61,954 nt of DNA from Deltaproteobacteria bacterium. Its GTDB lineage: Bacteria > Desulfobacterota > Desulfobulbia > Desulfobulbales > SURF-16. Position numbers and translations under genes: made by a program. The notes beneath the pieces were generated by a model that worked only from the letters and a program-made list of their open reading frames with translations, had not been told where the DNA came from and ran no database searches. This document shows positions 53,536-61,814 of this stretch, piece by piece; position 1 is the stretch's first letter; every line of letters starts with the position of its first letter. The stretch is taken from positions 1 through 61,954 of the forward strand of contig JACRCD010000067.1 of assembly GCA_016219175.1 (NCBI GenBank). The letters run 5' to 3'.

Positions 53536-54929
53536 TTGTTTTTTTTGTGGCACTGCGTGACGAACATCTTGCCGGGATTAAGTATGTTGTTGGGATCAAA
53601 GAATTTTTTTATGCCCTGCATAACCGTAAGACTTGTTTTGTCAAGTTCCAGGGGCAGGAACTCCGCCTTGGTGAGGCCGATGCCGTGTTCGCCGGAGAGG
53701 GTGCCGGACAGCCGGATTACCTGCCGGAAAAGAGACGCCCTGGCCTTTTCGGCCCTGGCGACTTCCCGCGGCAGACTCTTGTCGAGCATGATATTGACGT
53801 GGATGTTGCCGTCACCGGCGTGTCCGAAGGTGAAAATGGTCAGATCGTGTTCGGCGGCAAGGCCCTCGGTAAAAGAGACCAGCTCCGGGATCCTGCTGCG
53901 GGGCACGACCACGTCTTCACTGATTTTGTGGGGTTTCAAGCTGAAGGCCGCCGGAGAGACCGAGCGGCGGGCGCTCCAGAGAGCGGCGGCTTCCTCCGGG
54001 CTTTCAGCCTCCATTATGGCAAGCAGATCATTGTTTGTTGCCAGAAACTTCCCGAGGGAAGCGGCCTGGATGTCAACCTCAAGGGCGTCACCGTCAACTT
54101 CGAGGAGAAGAATGGCTTCCGTGCCGGGGGCTGGGGTAAAAGGCAGCTTGCCGCTGACGATCTCAAGGGCCGTGCGGTCCATGTATTCGAGGGTGCAGGG
54201 GCGGTGTTTGGACAGGATCCCAGCAACAAGAGAGGTGGCCTGGAATATGCTCCGGCACAGGATCAGAAAGGTTTTCCTGGACGCCGGGTAAGGAATGAGC
54301 CTGACGGTAATCTTGGTAATGATGCCCAGGGTTCCTTCTGAACCTGTAAAAAGACGGGTGAGGTCATAGCCGACAACGCCCTTGGCCGTCCTTACTCCGG
54401 TCTGGATGATCCCGCCGTCCGGCAGGACCACCTCGAGACCCAGCACATAATCCCTGGTGACCCCGTATTTCACGGCGCTTGGCCCGCCGGCGCATTCGGC
54501 CACATTTCCCCCCATGGTGCAGAACTTCAGGCTCGCCGGGTCGGGAGGATAGTAGAGGCCCCTGGCTTGCAGTGTTTCCCGCAGAGTGCCGGTAATCACC
54601 CCTGGCTCTACCACCGCCACCTGGTTTAATTCGTCGATTTCCAGGATGCGATTCATCCGGCTCAGGGCGATGACCAGTCCGCCGGCAACAGCCAGGGCCC
54701 CCCCTGTCATGCCGCTGCCCGCACCCCTGGGCACCACGGGAAAAGGGGTGGAGTTGGCAAGTTTCATGATGGCGCTTATCTCCTCCGTGCTTTCGGGAAA
54801 AACTACGGCTTCGGGCAGATACTCCCGGCCGGCGCCATCGTAAGAATAGCAGAGGAGTTCTTCCCGGGCCGTGGCCAGACGGTTGTTGCCGACAATACTT
54901 TTCAGCTTGTGCAGAGTTTCATGTTTCAT
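53532..54929 (-). CDS. FAD-binding oxidase, GlcD/lactate-glycolate dehydrogenase type
   Basis: 465 residues. Seen: the PCMH FAD-binding region with PFPVVPRGAGSGMTGGALAV, ALSRMNRILEID and MGGNVAECAGGPSAVKYG, and a C-terminal FAD-oxidase domain ending in EHGIGLTKAEFL and NPGKMF. Known: GlcD oxidises glycolate or D-lactate, usually together with GlcE/GlcF subunits passing electrons to the membrane; neither is nearby, so the precise substrate and electron acceptor are open. It is divergent from ddl with a 71-base gap. Confidence 0.92.
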   Translation of the reverse strand: MKHETLHKLKSIVGNNRLATAREELLCYSYDGAGREYLPEAVVFPESTEEISAIMKLANSTPFPVVPRGAGSGMTGGALAVAGGLVIALSRMNRILEIDELNQVAVVEPGVITGTLRETLQARGLYYPPDPASLKFCTMGGNVAECAGGPSAVKYGVTRDYVLGLEVVLPDGGIIQTGVRTAKGVVGYDLTRLFTGSEGTLGIITKITVRLIPYPASRKTFLILCRSIFQATSLVAGILSKHRPCTLEYMDRTALEIVSGKLPFTPAPGTEAILLLEVDGDALEVDIQAASLGKFLATNNDLLAIMEAESPEEAAALWSARRSVSPAAFSLKPHKISEDVVVPRSRIPELVSFTEGLAAEHDLTIFTFGHAGDGNIHVNIMLDKSLPREVARAEKARASLFRQVIRLSGTLSGEHGIGLTKAEFLPLELDKTSLTVMQGIKKFFDPNNILNPGKMFVTQCHKKNN

Positions 54930-54933
54930 TACA

Positions 54934-54962
54934 TTGCTAATGTATTATGGAATATGTAATAT
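54934..54962 (+). promoter_or_regulatory. Possible sigma-70 promoter of ddl
   Basis: TTGCTA - 17 bases - TAATAT, 39 bases before the ddl start. The spacing is ideal and the -10 is close to consensus; the -35 is moderate. Confidence 0.5.
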
Positions 54963-55000
54963 GCAAGCCCAATTAATATTATCCAAAAAAGAGGACGGCT

Positions 55001-55939
55001 ATGAGTAAGAAATTACGGGTTGCCCTGCTGGCCGGCGGGAAATCCGGAGAACGCGAGGTGTCGCTTGCCGGCGCTCAAGGTGTGCTGGCAGCCCTTGATA
55101 AAGAAAAATATGATGTGTTCCGCTATGATCCGGCGGTTGATCTGGCCAGACTGGCTGAGGATGCGTCCCGTCTTGATGTGGCCTTTATCCTCCTGCATGG
55201 TCCCCTGGGTGAAGATGGTTCCATGCAGGGCTTTCTCGATTTGCTGGGTTTGCCCTATCAGGGATCCGGTGTGTTGGGCAGCGCCATCGCCATGAACAAA
55301 AATCTGGCCAAAATTCATTACAAGCAGGCGGGTTTGCGGGTTGCGGACTGGCAGATGGCTTCACCTGACGATATCGACAACCCGGCAACTCTTTCCCGGC
55401 AATTACGTTTTCCCCTGGTTGTCAAACCGGTTGGGCAGGGATCGAGCCTGGGCATGAGTATCGCCCATGACAATGATCAACTGTCCGAGGGGCTTAGGCG
55501 CGCCTTTGCCTTTGGCGGGGAGGTGATGGTGGAGGAGTTTGTCCGGGGCAGGGAAGTAACAGGCGGGGTGCTGGGCAATGATACTCTTACGGCCTTGCCG
55601 TTGGTTGAGATTATTCCGGGTGAGGAATATCCTTTTTTTGATTATGAGGCCAAATACACGGTAGGGGCCAGCAGGGAGGTCTGCCCGGCTGAGTTCCCCG
55701 AGATGATAGCGGGTGTGGCGCGGGATTATGCCTTGCGGGCTCATCGCGCCTTGCGCTTAAGAGGTTACAGTCGTACTGATATGATTGTTTCCGAGCAGGG
55801 AGAGGTTTTTGTTATTGAGACCAACACGATTCCGGGCATGACCCCGACAAGTCTGCTCCCGCAGGCGGCCAAGGCCGCGGGTTTAGATTTTCCCCGGCTT
55901 CTCGATCGGCTGATAGGGCTGGCCCTGGAGAAAAAGTAA
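55001..55939 (+). CDS. ddl: D-alanine--D-alanine ligase
   Basis: 312 residues. Seen: VALLAGGKSGEREVSLAGAQ at the N-terminus, LHGPLGEDGSMQGFLDLLGL (dipeptide/ATP loop), VVKPVGQGSSLGMSIA (ATP-grasp), and the metal and substrate end TDMIVSEQGEVFVIETNTIP. Known: Ddl makes the D-Ala-D-Ala used in peptidoglycan. All diagnostic motifs are intact. It is not accompanied by mur genes. AGAGGACGG precedes the ATG. Confidence 0.96.
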   Translation: MSKKLRVALLAGGKSGEREVSLAGAQGVLAALDKEKYDVFRYDPAVDLARLAEDASRLDVAFILLHGPLGEDGSMQGFLDLLGLPYQGSGVLGSAIAMNKNLAKIHYKQAGLRVADWQMASPDDIDNPATLSRQLRFPLVVKPVGQGSSLGMSIAHDNDQLSEGLRRAFAFGGEVMVEEFVRGREVTGGVLGNDTLTALPLVEIIPGEEYPFFDYEAKYTVGASREVCPAEFPEMIAGVARDYALRAHRALRLRGYSRTDMIVSEQGEVFVIETNTIPGMTPTSLLPQAAKAAGLDFPRLLDRLIGLALEKK

Positions 55940-55941
55940 AC

Positions 55942-56136
55942 CTACTGAATCTTTTTCAGGTCCTTGCTGTCAATGCGTGAGGGTTTGATGGTGTATCCGG
56001 TCACCAGCATTCCCAGCGGCGTGCAGATGTAGTGCCACTCTATGGCTTCGCTTGGGTATACCCAAACCCCCTTGCTGGTTGTCCCTTCAGCCTCCGGACT
56101 TTTGATCCATATCTGGCCGTTATCTCGGGTAAACAT
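55942..56136 (-). CDS. Small hypothetical protein
   Basis: 64 residues, beginning MFTRDNGQIWIKSPEAEGTT and containing GVWVYPSEAIEWHYICTPLG. Start: ATG at 56136, because GCAGGAGCACCAA lies directly upstream; an ATG five codons earlier overlaps that site. Composition (Trp, Tyr, Gly turns) suggests a small beta-rich domain. No family recognised. It converges with ddl, leaving 2 bases between the stops. Confidence 0.6.
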   Translation of the reverse strand: MFTRDNGQIWIKSPEAEGTTSKGVWVYPSEAIEWHYICTPLGMLVTGYTIKPSRIDSKDLKKIQ

Positions 56137-56320
56137 TTGGTGCTCCTGCATATATAGTTTCTTTATATTCAGAGAAAAGGTATCAACAATAGTTTATACT
56201 ATGCCAAAGCAATAAGAATGCCAGCTCTTGGGTTTGATTTTTTTTGGGTGGCTTTATTTTTTTAACTATTGGATATAACAAAGTTTAATGATGTCTGTCT
56301 CTGTTGAGCGCGGGGGGGTG

Positions 56321-56379
56321 CCTGGTGCGGGGAGAGCTCCTCGGTTGGGGCAAATGACCAGGTTTTGAGGGGCACCAGG
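56321..56379. other. Hairpin in the ddl-PEP-CTERM gap
   Basis: CCTGGTGC (56321-56328) pairs with GCACCAGG (56372-56379) around a 43-base GC-rich interior that can fold further. No T-run follows. Together with the terminator at 56548-56587 it suggests structured RNA in this 520-base non-coding gap; the first part of the gap (56137-56300) holds nothing I can support. Confidence 0.4.
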
Positions 56380-56404
56380 TAAACGAAACGGGGTATTTTT
56401 GGGG

Positions 56405-56587
56405 CAATAGACTTAGTAATGACTCATCTGCTTATGAGTATTTATTGGGAAAATGAGCGCAGCGACGCAGAGGACGCCGGTAAAAAGCTGTTGCGGATAT
56501 GTCAGCCAGGCCGCATCGGAAAGTCTCCGGCAATCCTCTCGACGGCCAAAGCCGCCGTTTTCCTCGCTAAGAGGGGGCGGCTTTTTT
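56405..56587 (+). ncRNA. Candidate small RNA ending in a strong terminator
   Basis: A stretch of about 180 bases with no convincing protein frame, reading from an A/T-rich lead (TATGAGTATTTATTGGG near 56434-56450) through GC-rich segments that can pair (GACGCCGG, GCCGCATCGGAAAG, CTCCGGCAATCC) into a perfect plus-strand terminator. No gene lies upstream on this strand except ddl, more than 450 bases away with other structures between. I compared it by eye with c-di-GMP-I, cobalamin, 4.5S and 6S RNAs and saw no match. The 5' end is a guess. Confidence 0.4.
56548..56587 (+). terminator. Rho-independent terminator
   Basis: AAAGCCGCC and GGCGGCTTT form a 9-bp GC-rich stem, extended inside by CCTC/GAGG around GCTAA, followed by a T6 run. 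A textbook plus-strand terminator with no plus-strand protein gene immediately ahead of it. Confidence 0.85.
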
Positions 56588-56656
56588 GAGGGGGGAACGG
56601 GCAAAAAAAAGCGGAGCCGGGTGGCTCCGCCCGGGGGAGAGTAGAAGAGTGCTTGG

Positions 56657-57439
56657 TTATTTTTTACTCAATCTCCGGCGTTGCAAGCCTGCCAGGCCCG
56701 CGATGCCGGTGCCGAAGAGCAGCATGGTTGCCGGTTCGGGAATCGGGGCCGCTGCGTGGCCGTCAATTGCATCGTTGCCGCAGGACATGGTCCAATGGGC
56801 ATCCAGGGCCACGAAATTGCCGATGGAGGTAATGTCAAAGGAAAAGGTTCGCCAATAGGAATCAAGCGTGCTGTCAGCACCGGCTGCGGTTGTGCCGTTG
56901 GCATTGGCGACCAGGGTGCCGCCATCCATGGCGAATGGGTTTGAGACGGTGAAGTAAATGCCCTGGTTCCAGGTTGAGACGGCGTAGAGGCCGGCCGCGT
57001 CTTTGCCGTCCGGCAGGGAGGTGTCGGCATCCACTAAGTGTCCGTAATAATCTTTGGTGAACAGGCCGAAATCAAAGGCGTACTCGTAGGTGGAATCATC
57101 ACCGTCAAAGGAGAGGGCCAGGTCGCCGGCATAGTAGTTTCTGCCATGCAGCACATGTCCGTCAACCAGGTCGAATCCTGACTGCAGGCCGATGGAAAGG
57201 GTGTTCCCCGCTAATTTGTAATAAAGGTATTCGGCATCAAAATCCTGGCCACCCCATCCCGGGTTGACATAGCCGTTTGCGCCCACGTTGTCTTCGGCGG
57301 TTATCTGGGTCCAGCTTGAACCAAAAACACTGGTGATCGGATCCGCGCTGGCAGCCTGGCAGCAGGCTGCCGTGATTGCCAAGGCGACAACGCTTTGAAT
57401 GGCGTATTTCTTTAAAAAAGGCAACCGGATCCTTTGCAT
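56657..57439 (-). CDS. PEP-CTERM sorting-domain protein
   Basis: 260 residues. Seen: signal peptide (about 1-33, ending QAASA), a beta-rich central domain with many Gly, Asp and Tyr (GFDLVDGHVLHGRNYYAGDL, YEYAFDFGLFTKD), and a C-terminal PIPEPATMLLFGTGIAGLAG followed by LQRRRLSKK. Known: PEP-CTERM tails are recognised by exosortase/EpsH and removed during export to the surface, commonly in exopolysaccharide-forming bacteria. No exosortase is in the window. Start: ATG at 57439 behind AAAGGAGAGC; the frame is open upstream to 57562 but this is the first good start. A sigma-54 promoter candidate lies at 57528-57543, fitting the known sigma-54 control of many such genes. Confidence 0.9.
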   Translation of the reverse strand: MQRIRLPFLKKYAIQSVVALAITAACCQAASADPITSVFGSSWTQITAEDNVGANGYVNPGWGGQDFDAEYLYYKLAGNTLSIGLQSGFDLVDGHVLHGRNYYAGDLALSFDGDDSTYEYAFDFGLFTKDYYGHLVDADTSLPDGKDAAGLYAVSTWNQGIYFTVSNPFAMDGGTLVANANGTTAAGADSTLDSYWRTFSFDITSIGNFVALDAHWTMSCGNDAIDGHAAAPIPEPATMLLFGTGIAGLAGLQRRRLSKK

Positions 57440-57527
57440 GATTTTATGCTCTCCTTTGTCTTGCTCGGCATAGGGGTGGGCGGCTCTTTTGGGCGCCTCA
57501 CCTTTTTTATGTCTTTGTAATTGTTCT

Positions 57528-57543
57528 AGCAGTATCTGTGCCA
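57528..57543 (-). promoter_or_regulatory. Sigma-54 promoter candidate of the PEP-CTERM gene
   Basis: On the minus strand, TGGCACAGATACTGCT: the -24 element TGGCAC and the -12 element CTGCT have the exact sigma-54 spacing (GG to GC of 11 bases centre to centre), with one deviation from consensus (C for T at -14). The predicted transcript would have a leader of about 75-80 bases. Confidence 0.65.
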
Positions 57544-57724
57544 GCGCTTGTTCGTGTGGCATTTTGCCGCGTTATCAACAGGTTGTAGCTCTAGCGGGCT
57601 GTTTGCGCTAGTGGTAAGCGCCTTGATTTTTCATTATTTTGGAATTTTAATTCCGGAAATTTGGAAAAATATGGACCAGTCGTTGTGGAAAATAGCGAGT
57701 GAGAGGTTCGGAGATATTGAAAAG

Positions 57725-57775
57725 ACGGCGTTTCCGTTTGCCCGCTTTGCAGAGCGCGGCAAGCGGAAGCGCCGT
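57725..57775. terminator. Long hairpin behind serS
   Basis: ACGGCG(T)TTCCG(T)TTGCC pairs with GGCAA(G)CGGAA(G)CGCCGT over about 20 bp; the bracketed positions are G-T wobbles on the plus strand. On the minus strand a short CTTTTC follows, so it probably ends the serS transcript 12 bases after its stop. The rest of 57563-57787 holds a small CTAGCG/CGCTAG inverted repeat and no gene. Confidence 0.55.
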
Positions 57776-57787
57776 GTTGGGTAAAGC

Positions 57788-59056
57788 TCAGGCAAAGCGG
57801 TTGCTGAAATAGTGGGCAAGCACTTCCGGGAGCTTGATGGTGCCGTCTTCCTGCTGGTAGTTTTCGTAGATGGCGGCCAGGGTGCGGCCCACGGCCAGGC
57901 CGCTGCCATTCAGGGTGTGGACCAGGGCGCTCTTTTTTTCGCCCTTGGGCCGGTAACGGATGCCGCCCCGTCTGGCCTGGAAATCAAGAAAATTGCTGCA
58001 GGAGGAAATTTCCCGGTATTTGTTCTGGGCCGGCATCCACACCTCGATGTCATAGGTCTTGGTGGCGGAAAAACCCAGATCCCCCGTGCACAGCACCACC
58101 ACCCGGTAAGGGAGCTTTAGCAGCTGCAGGACTTCTTCGGCATCGGCCAGCAGGGCTTCAAGTTCCGCGTCGGAGGTCTCCGGGGTGGTGAACTTGACCA
58201 GCTCGACCTTGTCAAACTGGTGCTGGCGGATGAGGCCCTTGGTGTCCTTGCCGTATGAGCCCGCCTCGGAGCGGAAACAGGGGGTGTAGGCGCAGTATTT
58301 GATGGGCAGCTCCTCCGCCGTAAGGGTTTCGTCGCGGTGTATGTTGGTTACCGGCACCTCGGCGGTGGGGATCAGATAAAGATCCCAGCCCCTGGCATTA
58401 AACAGGTCCGCTTCAAATTTCGGCAGCTGGCCGGTGGCGGTCATGGAGGCGCTGTTGACCAGGAATGGCGGCAGCACCTCCTGGTAGCCATGCTTCTGGG
58501 TGTGCAGGTCAAGCATGAAGTTGATCAGCGCCCGCTCAAGCCTTGAGGCGAATCCCTTCAACAGGGCAAAACGGGCTCCGGAAATTTTGGCCGCCCGCTT
58601 GAAGTCCAGGGTGCCGTCGGCCTCGCCAAGTTCGGAGTGATCCTTGGGGGTAAAGGAAAAGCGGGTGGGCTCGCCCCATTTTTTCACTTCGACATTGTCA
58701 CTGTCGTCCTTGCCGGCGGGGAGCGTGTCATGGCAGATATTGGGAATTTCCATGACAATGGTCTGGAGATCCTCCTCGATTTTCGTAAGGCTCCCCTCCA
58801 GCTCCTTAATTCTGTCGCTGACCTGTCTCATTTCGGTGATGAGGTTGTCCGCATCAACATTCTGCTTTTTCAGCTCGGCGATTTCCTGGGACACGGTTTT
58901 GCGGCGGTTGCGCAGCTCTTCCACTTCAGCAAGCTGCTCCCTGCGGCTACGGTCGATGTCGATGAATTCGTCAATACGGCTGTTGGTGATGCCGCGGAGT
59001 TTTATTTTTTCTTTAACCAGATCGATATGCTCGCGAATGAAACGAAGTTCCAGCAT
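57788..59056 (-). CDS. serS: Seryl-tRNA synthetase
   Basis: 422 residues, normal length. Seen: N-terminal coiled-coil arm (about 30-105; [20 protein letters not shown]), then class II motifs: motif 2 [20 protein letters not shown] with QFDKVELV, and motif 3 [20 protein letters not shown]. Known: SerS charges all tRNA-Ser. AAAGGA precedes the ATG. It follows the HDOD gene by 6 bases on the same strand, so the two are probably cotranscribed. A long hairpin follows. Confidence 0.97.
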   Translation of the reverse strand: MLELRFIREHIDLVKEKIKLRGITNSRIDEFIDIDRSRREQLAEVEELRNRRKTVSQEIAELKKQNVDADNLITEMRQVSDRIKELEGSLTKIEEDLQTIVMEIPNICHDTLPAGKDDSDNVEVKKWGEPTRFSFTPKDHSELGEADGTLDFKRAAKISGARFALLKGFASRLERALINFMLDLHTQKHGYQEVLPPFLVNSASMTATGQLPKFEADLFNARGWDLYLIPTAEVPVTNIHRDETLTAEELPIKYCAYTPCFRSEAGSYGKDTKGLIRQHQFDKVELVKFTTPETSDAELEALLADAEEVLQLLKLPYRVVVLCTGDLGFSATKTYDIEVWMPAQNKYREISSCSNFLDFQARRGGIRYRPKGEKKSALVHTLNGSGLAVGRTLAAIYENYQQEDGTIKLPEVLAHYFSNRFA

Positions 59057-59062
59057 GTTGAA

Positions 59063-60586
59063 TTATCCTTTCTTGCTGCTTTTCTTGATTGCCATGGCTG
59101 CAAAGTCTCGAAACAGCCTGAGTGCCTTGACCCTGTTTTTGCTTAATCTGGACCGGCCCGATTTGCGATCCATATAAAGAAGGGCAATGGCCTTATTGTT
59201 AACCACGATGGGGAAAAGATAAACGGTCCTGCCCTTGACGAGGTAATGCAGTTTTTCCGGGAAGGCCCCGGCCGCCGCATCCGCTTCAATGGCGAAGTCC
59301 TTGCAATGTTTCATGGCCCTGGGAATGGCTTGGTCAACATTGGACAGGGGCTGTTCAAAGTTGACGATATCCGCGGCGTCAATGTCGCCAAGGCCAAAAC
59401 GGCCCACCAGGGCGATTTTGGTGGCCTGAATGCTCATGACGCAGAGGATGACCCGGTCGAAGCCGACTCCCCGGTAAATGGCTTCAAGCAGGTTGGCATA
59501 AAATTCATTGAGTTGAAATGGCCCCATCAGGGTCTCGGTCATTTCCTTGATAAATTCGTTGATGGATTTGTCGCTTGACGGCAGTTCGTCCATCTCCGTA
59601 ATTTGCTGTAGTCCTGTCCTGCCGCCAGCGAGGCCTGCTTTTTCCGCCGGGACAGGGGCCTCAGGCCCCGTGCGGACCGCCTTTTCCAGCTTGCTTTGTA
59701 TTTTTAGTTTCGACAGACCATAGCGGACGGAGTCGGAAATGTCCTGGGACGCCTCCACGCATTTGGCCAGCATTGCCAGGGCCTGTTCCTGGTTAATGGC
59801 GAGGATCTCTCCGTAACGGTTTATAAGGGCGCTGGTATCTTCTCCGTTGCAGACCTGATCGACAAAGCGGTTGCTGAAATCAGCAAGGTTCTGCAGATAG
59901 CCTTCAGTGTCGTAGCTGTTTTTAGGCCTGATCGGGTGAGTATCCATGGCGGAAATAACCTTGTCGGAAAGATTCCAGAATTTTGCGATCTCCCGGCCCA
60001 GGTCGGCAAAGGTGAGATCTTCGAGAATTTCCCGTGTTGCAGCGTCTTCCGGTGCGCCGGTTGCGACCAGGGTTTCAATTCTTTTATATATTTCCGGCAG
60101 GTAGATGAAGGTGATAATTCTGCCCAGGTTATGGAGGAGCCCGCAGATGAAGGCCTCTTCCGGCGGAACGTTAAGTTTTTTCTCCGCGGCCAGATCCCTG
60201 CATTGCAGGGCGCTGAGGAAGGAGCGGGTCATCAGTTTGCTGATGCCTTCTTTTTCCACGCCTGACTTGATGAAATCTTCAAAAATGGCGATGGCCGTGG
60301 CCAGGTCCCGCACCGCGTCGAAACCGAGAATGGTCACCGCTTTTGAAATGGAGCTGACGGACTGGCTGAGGGAATAATAGGCGGAGTTGACAACCTGTAA
60401 TACTTTGTTGGTCAGGGAATAATCCTTGAGGATGACGCGTGACAAATCGTAGGCCGCACTGCGGCTGCTGTGCACCAGGGAAATAAGTTCCTGGACATGA
60501 GTGGACATTGCCGGCAGTTCGCTCATGTTCATTTTGGAAAAGATTTCAGCTAATTTTCCTGCTGGCTTTCCTGTAGAATCTGTCAT
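59063..60586 (-). CDS. HDOD-domain signalling protein, second paralogue
   Basis: 507 residues. Seen: LAEIFSKMNMSELPAMSTHV, VILKDYSLTNKVLQVVNSAY, TILGFDAVRDLATA and FICGLLHNLGRI in the HDOD domain (about 10-215), a Gly/Pro-rich linker, and a C-terminal GAF-like part (about 340-500; GFDRVILCVM, GRTVYLFPIVVNNKAIALLY). It aligns along its whole length with the protein at 32558-34012. Known: HDOD proteins lack HD catalysis and work through interactions. Here HNLGR retains the His of the HD motif but not the Asp. No ribosome-binding site is evident at the ATG. The serS gene follows 6 bases later, an unusual pairing. Confidence 0.9.
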   Translation of the reverse strand: MTDSTGKPAGKLAEIFSKMNMSELPAMSTHVQELISLVHSSRSAAYDLSRVILKDYSLTNKVLQVVNSAYYSLSQSVSSISKAVTILGFDAVRDLATAIAIFEDFIKSGVEKEGISKLMTRSFLSALQCRDLAAEKKLNVPPEEAFICGLLHNLGRIITFIYLPEIYKRIETLVATGAPEDAATREILEDLTFADLGREIAKFWNLSDKVISAMDTHPIRPKNSYDTEGYLQNLADFSNRFVDQVCNGEDTSALINRYGEILAINQEQALAMLAKCVEASQDISDSVRYGLSKLKIQSKLEKAVRTGPEAPVPAEKAGLAGGRTGLQQITEMDELPSSDKSINEFIKEMTETLMGPFQLNEFYANLLEAIYRGVGFDRVILCVMSIQATKIALVGRFGLGDIDAADIVNFEQPLSNVDQAIPRAMKHCKDFAIEADAAAGAFPEKLHYLVKGRTVYLFPIVVNNKAIALLYMDRKSGRSRLSKNRVKALRLFRDFAAMAIKKSSKKG

Positions 60587-60776
60587 TTTGTGGTTGTTGA
60601 TTTGTTAAAAAAATACACCTTGTATGGATAATAATGATATTATACGGGAAATATAAAAGAATTGCCATAGTATAGGTTCAACATTCTCCGGCCGGGGCGA
60701 TTCGTGGTAAAAACCATGAGTCATTACCCGCATAACGTTGATGGGGCGCTAATACATCCATGATTATGATGAGAAC

Positions 60777-61760
60777 ATGACAAATAGTACCCCACCTGAA
60801 GCCTTTATAAAAATAGTCGACGGCGGAGAGGAAAAGAGCTGGCCGTTGACCGGCAAGAGCACGTACCGTCTGGGACGGGGTGACGGCAGTGATATTTTAC
60901 TGCCGTACCCGTGGGTATCCCGGCAGCATGCCATGATCCAGGTTGAAGCAAATTTCAGCCACAATATCGTTGATCTGGGCAGCGCAAACGGCACTTTTGT
61001 CAATGGCAGGAGAATCTATACCCCCACCAGATTGAGCTCGCAGGACCGCATCAACATAGGCCAATCGGAACTGTGCTTCGTGCAGGAAGATTGGGCTGGA
61101 GCAGCGGACTCAGGCGATGAGACGGAAAGCGGCGGAGAAAAAACCGTCACCTTTCTGCGGAAAGGGCTAGTCACGATAATGGTTTGTGATATCCGGCAGT
61201 TCACTCCGTTGTCAGAGGAGATAGGGGCGGACAATATTTCGGAATTTTTGGGGCAGTGGAGCAGGAAAGTCGACAGCATTGTCCAGAAAAACGGCGGCCG
61301 GGTGGACAAATTCATCGGTGATGCGGTTCTTGCCGTGTGGCCTGCGGGCGCGGATTTTGCCACGGCGGCCCGCTCTTTGCTCTCCGCCCTGGAGATCAGC
61401 ATGTGGACGGGTAAAATCGGCCGGGATACGCCAGGCATCGGCCGGGACTTGAAAATAGGCGCCGCCCTTAACACCGGGGAGGCGGTCATGGGGAATGTCG
61501 GCGTCGACGGACAGCGGGATTTTACCATAGTGGGAGATGCGGTTAATGTGGCCTTCCGGCTGCAAGAGATGACCTCCCGGCAACAGGTGGATGTCATCCT
61601 TGGCGAAAAGACATACCGGCAACTCAAGGATGCCTCGACGTATTTCAGACCCAGGAGCTACAGCGTCAAGGGGAAGGCGCAACCTTTAGAGGCCTACAGT
61701 GCCTCGTTTGAGGATGTGCGCCGTTATCTCTCCAACTGGAAATCACTTTTGCCGCTTTAG
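60777..61760 (+). CDS. FHA-domain class III adenylate/guanylate cyclase
   Basis: 327 residues. Seen: N-terminal FHA domain (about 10-105) with RLGRGDGSDI, VSRQHAMI and DLGSANGTFVNG, the phosphothreonine-binding pattern, then a cyclase catalytic domain (about 130-310) with metal aspartates in VCDIRQFTPLS and FIGDAVLAVWP and IVGDAVNVAFRLQ near the nucleotide site. Known: class III enzymes make cAMP (rarely cGMP); FHA recruits phosphorylated partners. Both metal aspartates are present, so activity is likely. It is divergent from the HDOD gene across 190 bases. Confidence 0.93.
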   Translation: MTNSTPPEAFIKIVDGGEEKSWPLTGKSTYRLGRGDGSDILLPYPWVSRQHAMIQVEANFSHNIVDLGSANGTFVNGRRIYTPTRLSSQDRINIGQSELCFVQEDWAGAADSGDETESGGEKTVTFLRKGLVTIMVCDIRQFTPLSEEIGADNISEFLGQWSRKVDSIVQKNGGRVDKFIGDAVLAVWPAGADFATAARSLLSALEISMWTGKIGRDTPGIGRDLKIGAALNTGEAVMGNVGVDGQRDFTIVGDAVNVAFRLQEMTSRQQVDVILGEKTYRQLKDASTYFRPRSYSVKGKAQPLEAYSASFEDVRRYLSNWKSLLPL

Positions 61761-61814
61761 CCCGGGGACTGCCGGCCGCGGTAAAACAAGGGCAAAAAAT
61801 GACATTTTTAAAAT

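Noticed and set aside
56405-56587. c-di-GMP-I, cobalamin, 4.5S or 6S RNA in the ddl/PEP-CTERM gap
   Set aside because: None of the conserved core words of these families is present in the right order; kept only as an unknown RNA candidate.
56453-56644. 63-residue plus-strand frame over the candidate small RNA
   Set aside because: It runs through the terminator hairpin, lacks a ribosome-binding site and ends in Gly/Lys/Pro-rich text typical of non-coding GC-rich DNA.
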